DNA of 9,340 nucleotides from NCBI GenBank assembly GCA_039194995.1, contig JBCCVR010000236.1, positions 1-9,340 of the forward strand, read 5' to 3'. The notes under the pieces are model-generated. The model was not told where the DNA came from. It did no database searches and saw only the letters and a list, made by a program, of their open reading frames with translations. Made by a program: the position numbers and the translations under genes. The DNA is from CCY15215 sp039194995. GTDB lineage: Bacteria; Cyanobacteriota; Cyanobacteriia; Cyanobacteriales; Spirulinaceae. Of this stretch, positions 6,011 to 9,340 are shown piece after piece; positions within the stretch are counted from its first letter, which is position 1, and each line of letters begins with the position of its first letter.

Positions 6011-7213
6011 TTAGTACAAATCAGGGACATTTTCCGGGTCAATTGCCTTTATCCCCGTGTAACGTTTTATTACGGTTTCCGGATTGTCCCCGATGATCCC
6101 AGCGATTTCCGTAAAAGATAATTTGTGAAAGTAATACGTATTTGTTACGTAGCTGTGACGCAAGTTATAAGGGGGGAGATACTGACTTATCAATTTATCC
6201 TTGACGAGTCCTTCTAGAATGGGTACCCAGTGGCGTTTTCTAAAATTGTCATGATCGAACCAGCCTCCTTGTACTCCAGAAAATATTAATTGATTACTTC
6301 TCTTGGCTTCTTTCTGATGTTCCAAGAGAACCCCAATCAGAGTAGAAGACAAAAGGATTATTCTGTTTTTGCGATTCTTCGGATAAGGAACTATTATTCC
6401 CTTGGAATAAACTCGGTCAATCTTAACGCGGCAGACAGTGTTATTTTTAGACCATTTTAAGCTATTCCAAGTTAATGGTGGGATTTCTTCAGGGCGGCAT
6501 CCCGTATGAGAGAGAAAGCAAACATAGGGATAGTAAAAACTGTGAGAGAAGTTGCTTTTGTCTGGGCTGTATCTATTGTCTGCAAAGGCTCTTAAAATAT
6601 TTTTAACCTCTTCAGGTTCAAACCATTCGATGGGGTTCTTCGGTTCGCTAGGAAGTTGGGATTTTAATTTTGGGTCTGTTCCTGTATACAATTTGACGGC
6701 AGGGTTTAGAGATTGAAATATGCGATGAAGCGTTCCAAGAGATATTATCTTTAACCCTTCTCGCCCTAATATCTCTAGTCTTGAAAGGTTCAATTGTTCA
6801 GGGGGAAGCGCCTCCAAAAACAGATCGGCATCTCGCCATTTACGTTTTTTTGTTGTTGGGGATATCTTGTGCTCGTTGGCTTCCTTGTAGGCTTCCCAAA
6901 CATCTTTTAGATTGGGTTCTCGACGCTTCTCGGGTTGAGGGCGATCGCTGTCGTACTTTGCGAGCGAGGGGTCAAAGCGATTAAAGGCAATATCGCTATT
7001 GATGAGATCGCAGCGCGCGATCGCGACTTGTACGGCGGCGAAACATATCCCCCCTTTGATGGTCATGGAATGACGTTTCCCTCCAACTGACCATCGCAAT
7101 CGAATCGAGTGGCGATATCTCTCTAAGTTAACTTGTCCTCTTGTGGCAAATTTTCCGCCGTCAATTGCTTTAAGTTTATTCAAGAGGGCTGTAATTTCCC
7201 TTTTTGTAGTCAT
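6011..7213 (-). CDS. Tyrosine recombinase (phage-type integrase)
   Basis: A 400-residue site-specific recombinase. The N-terminus (about residues 20-53, RYRHSIRLRWSVGGKRHSM) resembles the arm-site DNA-binding domain of phage integrases; residues about 100-175 form the helical core-binding domain. The catalytic domain shows Arg240 in HTGCRPEE, a Lys in the PKNRKNR hairpin (about 278-284), YNLRHSYV with Arg352, GIIGDNPETV (His replaced by Asp376), and the nucleophile Tyr385 in VIKRYTG. The usual box II histidine (HxxR) is a tyrosine (Tyr349), a replacement seen in other integrases. The start chosen is ATG 7213; the frame extends to a TTG at 7294, but that would overlap the upstream replication gene and adds no conserved residues. 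The stop is 95 bases from tRNA-Thr, so that tRNA is the inferred target. It lies 35 bases downstream of the replication gene on the same strand and may be co-transcribed with it. The 3' half has few HIP1 sites, unlike core genes. Confidence 0.9.
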   Translation of the reverse strand: MTTKREITALLNKLKAIDGGKFATRGQVNLERYRHSIRLRWSVGGKRHSMTIKGGICFAAVQVAIARCDLINSDIAFNRFDPSLAKYDSDRPQPEKRREPNLKDVWEAYKEANEHKISPTTKKRKWRDADLFLEALPPEQLNLSRLEILGREGLKIISLGTLHRIFQSLNPAVKLYTGTDPKLKSQLPSEPKNPIEWFEPEEVKNILRAFADNRYSPDKSNFSHSFYYPYVCFLSHTGCRPEEIPPLTWNSLKWSKNNTVCRVKIDRVYSKGIIVPYPKNRKNRIILLSSTLIGVLLEHQKEAKRSNQLIFSGVQGGWFDHDNFRKRHWVPILEGLVKDKLISQYLPPYNLRHSYVTNTYYFHKLSFTEIAGIIGDNPETVIKRYTGIKAIDPENVPDLY

Positions 7214-7229
7214 TTTAGCTTTTTGCAAA

Positions 7230-7249
7230 GATACCGAATCGATACCAAT
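7230..7249 (+). repeat. Paired GATACC repeat upstream of the integrase start
   Basis: GATACC at 7230-7235 and 7241-7246, an 11-base period, fills most of the 35-base gap between the stop of the replication gene (7251-7249) and the integrase ATG (7213). It matches the block at 5982-5999 in the same orientation. Position and helical-turn spacing suggest a protein-binding site that could control integrase expression or take part in recombination. Confidence 0.45.
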
Positions 7250-9339
7250 CAACGATTCAAATCGCGTAGATCCACCCAGAAGGAAGCCGTCCAATCCTCA
7301 GCCGTCACTTCGATCGCGATGCTCTCCCCGTCTGGCTTCATGGACTTAACAATTAGGGTGCGAGAGCGGTATTTTTCTGGCTTGGCTTTGGGGCTAATGA
7401 ACATGAGTTTTAGGTTCTCGTCCTCGCCGCCATACAAGACCGTTTCACCGACTTTGATTAAGCGAGAATCCTTCTCTATACCCTCATAGCCCGTCGTCCA
7501 TTGGACTTTGCATTGATCCTTATGGGTCTGGACAATCGTCCCCAATCCCGAAGCAACAGACCCCAGCATCGCGACGGTATCGCCCTCTTTGAAGGGATTA
7601 ACATGATTGAGTTCTCTTCGCCGCCGTCGGTCTTCTTCTTGTTGTTCGAGAACAACTTGCCTGTTGATGGTCTCTTGCCTTTCTAAAGAGGCTTCTCTAA
7701 AAGCGATCGCCAGCAGATCGGGGTCTTCCTTTTCTTGGAGAGTTCGCCAATGTTCGAGTTTGCGGCAAGCCTCGATTTTCCGAACCAATGCTTGGATGGC
7801 TTGTTCCTCTTGGTCTTCCTCTGGCTCTACCGGGGGATGATTTTGTACGTTATCGCTACCAGCGTCCGTCTCTGTGTCCAAATTTTTGATTGTTGCTTGT
7901 TGCTCTGGGGACAGTCGGGAGATCGCTTCCTCAAAGAGTCCGGGCGAGACAATGCCATCCGCCCGTAGGACTTCTTGGACTTCCACGGATGCCTCGGCGA
8001 TCGCCTCGTAAGTATCGAGACTCTCGCAAACCCGCAAATCTTCAACGATGGCCGCAATATTTTCCTCCACCCGATTGTGAACTTTCGCCTCGGTGAAATT
8101 TTCCGAATCAATTTTTGGGGAGGAACATTCGCGATCGCTCTTGTCCGCCCCTGAAAACTCTTTCCCCGTCTGCTCTTCGGGAGTTTCAGACATTCGCGGA
8201 AGCATTCGCGATCGTTCGCGATCGTTCGCGATCGAGGTAGAGCCTTCGCGATCGCTTAATATTTCGTTAACTTCTTGAGATGAACTGTCTATTTTCCGTT
8301 CTTCCGTTCGATCGCTCACGATCGCTGGCGATCGCGAACGATCGCGAACGATCGCGCACGGGGGTGTTGCCGATGAATGGCTTGCTAGGCTGGGGATAGA
8401 GTCGCTTTTCTCCCCGCGATCGCGAACACTACCCTCAATTTCATCAGAAAAAGCAATTCCTTGTAGATAAACATACGAATCTTTCCCTTTTTTTGCTTTG
8501 GGAAAGAGTCGTTGAAACCGAGCGGCTACATGATTTCTCTTGACGTTCAAGTCCGAACGCCTAACCTGTTCGTTCCAGAAATATTTCTTCCGCCCGTCTG
8601 TTTCATCTATCTCAAGGGTGCCATTATCGATGTACCACTGCTCGAGTCGCGCCCAAATGTCTTTAATGTAGGTTTTGCCATTGCGGACAATTTGCAACCC
8701 GACATCCTGACAAAAAGCGATGAGATGATTGCTTTCTCGGCGAATTTCGTTGAGTGCTTCGTCCGTGGCAGCATAATTGATCCCCTCGTCGGGCAAGCGG
8801 GCAAGCGCATCCAGAATTTTATTGAGCAAAGCGGGGAGAATGTTATCTCGAATGAAGTGAGGATCGTGTTTGAATAACGGATCGGCTTGAAGTTCCCCAT
8901 AGCTGAGATTGGGGTCTGTTTTGAAGGTCTTATCAAACGTCAGGATACAGTAGCGGGTGGCGATCGCGTCAAGACTGGCACTCAGCAAGGGGGCTTCGTT
9001 GACGTTAAAGAAGAAGACAGTCTTAACGTCAATGTCTACCCCATCCTTGCCTTTTTGCTCGGCAGTAAGAGGATCTCCGGAAATGGCTTGTTTGAGAGAT
9101 TGCACGTGGTCGAGGGACAATGAACCAGTGTTTTCACTACTCCAATTGATTCTTGGATTCCGTCCCAAGGGGGAGAGGGGGAATTTTCGCCCTTGGTCAT
9201 ATTGGCGGAAGTCGGAGAGAGAACAACTAGACATTCCCTGACCTCCGAACAATTGGCTCACAGCTTCTCTGAGAGAATCTTTCCCGTTACTTCCCGTCCC
9301 TTGGCATAAAATCGCCCGCATTCGTCCGACTTTCGGCAA
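7249..9339 (-). CDS. Primase/SF3-helicase-like replication protein, N-terminus missing
   Basis: Open to the right window edge; the first codon shown (TTG) is not a believable start, so the N-terminal, probably primase-like, part is missing. Counting from the edge, GTGSNGKDS (14-22) is a Walker A loop; NPRINWSSEN (61-70) is the Walker B region; KTVFFFNVNEAPLL (106-119) carries the sensor Asn typical of SF3/D5-type helicases of phage P4 primase style; ATRYCILTF (127-135) is the arginine-containing strand that follows. A small DNA-binding-like domain follows (about 205-300, IKDIWARLEQWY, HVAARFQRLFP). Residues about 310-420 are a Ser/Arg/Asp-rich disordered linker encoded by tandem HIP1-like repeats. 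A helical Glu-rich region follows, and near residue 580 a KOW/SH3-like segment (NPFKEGDTVAMLGSVASGLG, VQWTTGY). The role inferred is initiation and unwinding for the element's own replication. The integrase follows after 35 bases. The helicase assignment is good; the C-terminal KOW-like call is weaker. Confidence 0.82.
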   Translation of the reverse strand: MPKVGRMRAILCQGTGSNGKDSLREAVSQLFGGQGMSSCSLSDFRQYDQGRKFPLSPLGRNPRINWSSENTGSLSLDHVQSLKQAISGDPLTAEQKGKDGVDIDVKTVFFFNVNEAPLLSASLDAIATRYCILTFDKTFKTDPNLSYGELQADPLFKHDPHFIRDNILPALLNKILDALARLPDEGINYAATDEALNEIRRESNHLIAFCQDVGLQIVRNGKTYIKDIWARLEQWYIDNGTLEIDETDGRKKYFWNEQVRRSDLNVKRNHVAARFQRLFPKAKKGKDSYVYLQGIAFSDEIEGSVRDRGEKSDSIPSLASHSSATPPCAIVRDRSRSPAIVSDRTEERKIDSSSQEVNEILSDREGSTSIANDRERSRMLPRMSETPEEQTGKEFSGADKSDRECSSPKIDSENFTEAKVHNRVEENIAAIVEDLRVCESLDTYEAIAEASVEVQEVLRADGIVSPGLFEEAISRLSPEQQATIKNLDTETDAGSDNVQNHPPVEPEEDQEEQAIQALVRKIEACRKLEHWRTLQEKEDPDLLAIAFREASLERQETINRQVVLEQQEEDRRRRRELNHVNPFKEGDTVAMLGSVASGLGTIVQTHKDQCKVQWTTGYEGIEKDSRLIKVGETVLYGGEDENLKLMFISPKAKPEKYRSRTLIVKSMKPDGESIAIEVTAEDWTASFWVDLRDLNR
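8205..8254 (+). repeat. Tandem TTCGCGATCG array (10-bp unit)
   Basis: Three perfect contiguous copies of TTCGCGATCG at 8205-8234, a 10-base spacer, then a fourth copy at 8245-8254 in the same phase. Each contains the CGATCG palindrome and a GATC site. On the minus strand it encodes the SIANDRERSR part of the disordered linker of the replication protein. Confidence 0.85.
8309..8358 (+). repeat. Tandem CGATCGCnnn array, inverted relative to 8205-8254
   Basis: Five contiguous 10-base units: CGATCGCTCA, CGATCGCTGG, CGATCGCGAA twice, CGATCGCGCA. CGATCGCGAA is the exact reverse complement of the unit at 8205-8234, so the arrays are inverted, and all CGATCG cores of both arrays share one 10-base phase. 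It encodes IVRDRSRSPAIVSDR in the linker. Confidence 0.85.
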
Positions 9340-9340
9340 C

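Larger units (their letters stand above)
5916..9340. mobile_element. Left end of an integrative element at tRNA-Thr
   Basis: Directly after tRNA-Thr come a tyrosine recombinase and a primase/helicase-type replication protein, both on the minus strand, and nothing else before the window edge. Integrase next to a tRNA 3' end plus an element-type replication protein is diagnostic of an integrative plasmid, phage-plasmid or satellite-like element. The left boundary is taken as the end of the tRNA; the actual attachment core is probably within the T arm and acceptor end (about 5890-5915). The right end, with the matching tRNA fragment, is outside the window, so the size is unknown. No capsid, conjugation or resistance genes are visible here. 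Confidence 0.65.

Noticed and set aside
6781..6984. Plus-strand 67-residue frame inside the integrase
   Set aside because: It is antisense to a well-supported recombinase and has no start context.
7214..7294. N-terminal extension of the integrase to a TTG at 7294
   Set aside because: It would overlap the end of the replication gene, shows no arm-domain residues, and ATG 7213 gives a normal-length protein.
7827..8111. Minus-strand 94-residue frame within the replication gene
   Set aside because: It is an alternative frame of the Glu-rich helical region, basic and featureless; no sign that the main frame is interrupted.
8205..8358. CRISPR array
   Set aside because: The units are 10 bases, mostly contiguous, lie inside a coding frame and lack unique spacers of about 30-40 bases.

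Overview
The window is cyanobacterial chromosome. The octamer GCGATCGC (HIP1), typical of many cyanobacteria, recurs through positions 1586-5260 and again in the right third. A Mnx/UPF0016-type membrane protein and cyanobacterial-style SGNH hydrolases agree with this. No species can be named from the sequence; a filamentous or otherwise HIP1-rich cyanobacterium is an inference.

Left flank (3-1638, AT-rich, no HIP1 before 1586): the 3' part of a gene encoding a tandem-duplicated PLD-like (DUF5919-like) domain, then a DUF433-type antitoxin gene. The antitoxin is coupled by a TAATG junction to a toxin gene of the DUF5615/PIN-like kind that is cut off after about 45 recognisable residues. This looks like eroded accessory DNA.

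Middle (1630-5915, HIP1-rich, core-like): an SGNH/GDSL hydrolase (minus), a short C-terminal gene remnant (plus), a half-size UPF0016/Mnx-type cation transporter (plus), a Gfo/Idh/MocA oxidoreductase (plus), and a second, membrane-anchored SGNH hydrolase (minus) whose stop codon overlaps that of the oxidoreductase. A 45-residue single-span membrane protein, missed by length cut-offs, tRNA-Tyr(GTA) and tRNA-Thr(GGT) follow, all on the plus strand.

Right flank (from about 5916 past the window edge): the start of an integrative element inserted at the 3' side of tRNA-Thr. It has a tyrosine recombinase facing the tRNA and, 35 bases upstream on the same strand, a large primase/SF3-helicase-like replication protein whose N-terminus lies outside the window. 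Paired ATACC repeats spaced 11 bp flank the integrase gene on both sides. Inside the replication gene, two inverted arrays of a 10-bp HIP1-like unit flank an AT-richer segment, a layout that recalls an iteron origin embedded in a replication gene.

Most striking for follow-up are the in-gene 10-bp arrays, the repeats around the integrase, the tandem PLD-like protein and the truncated toxin. No complete new multi-gene system is visible; the element continues beyond the right edge.
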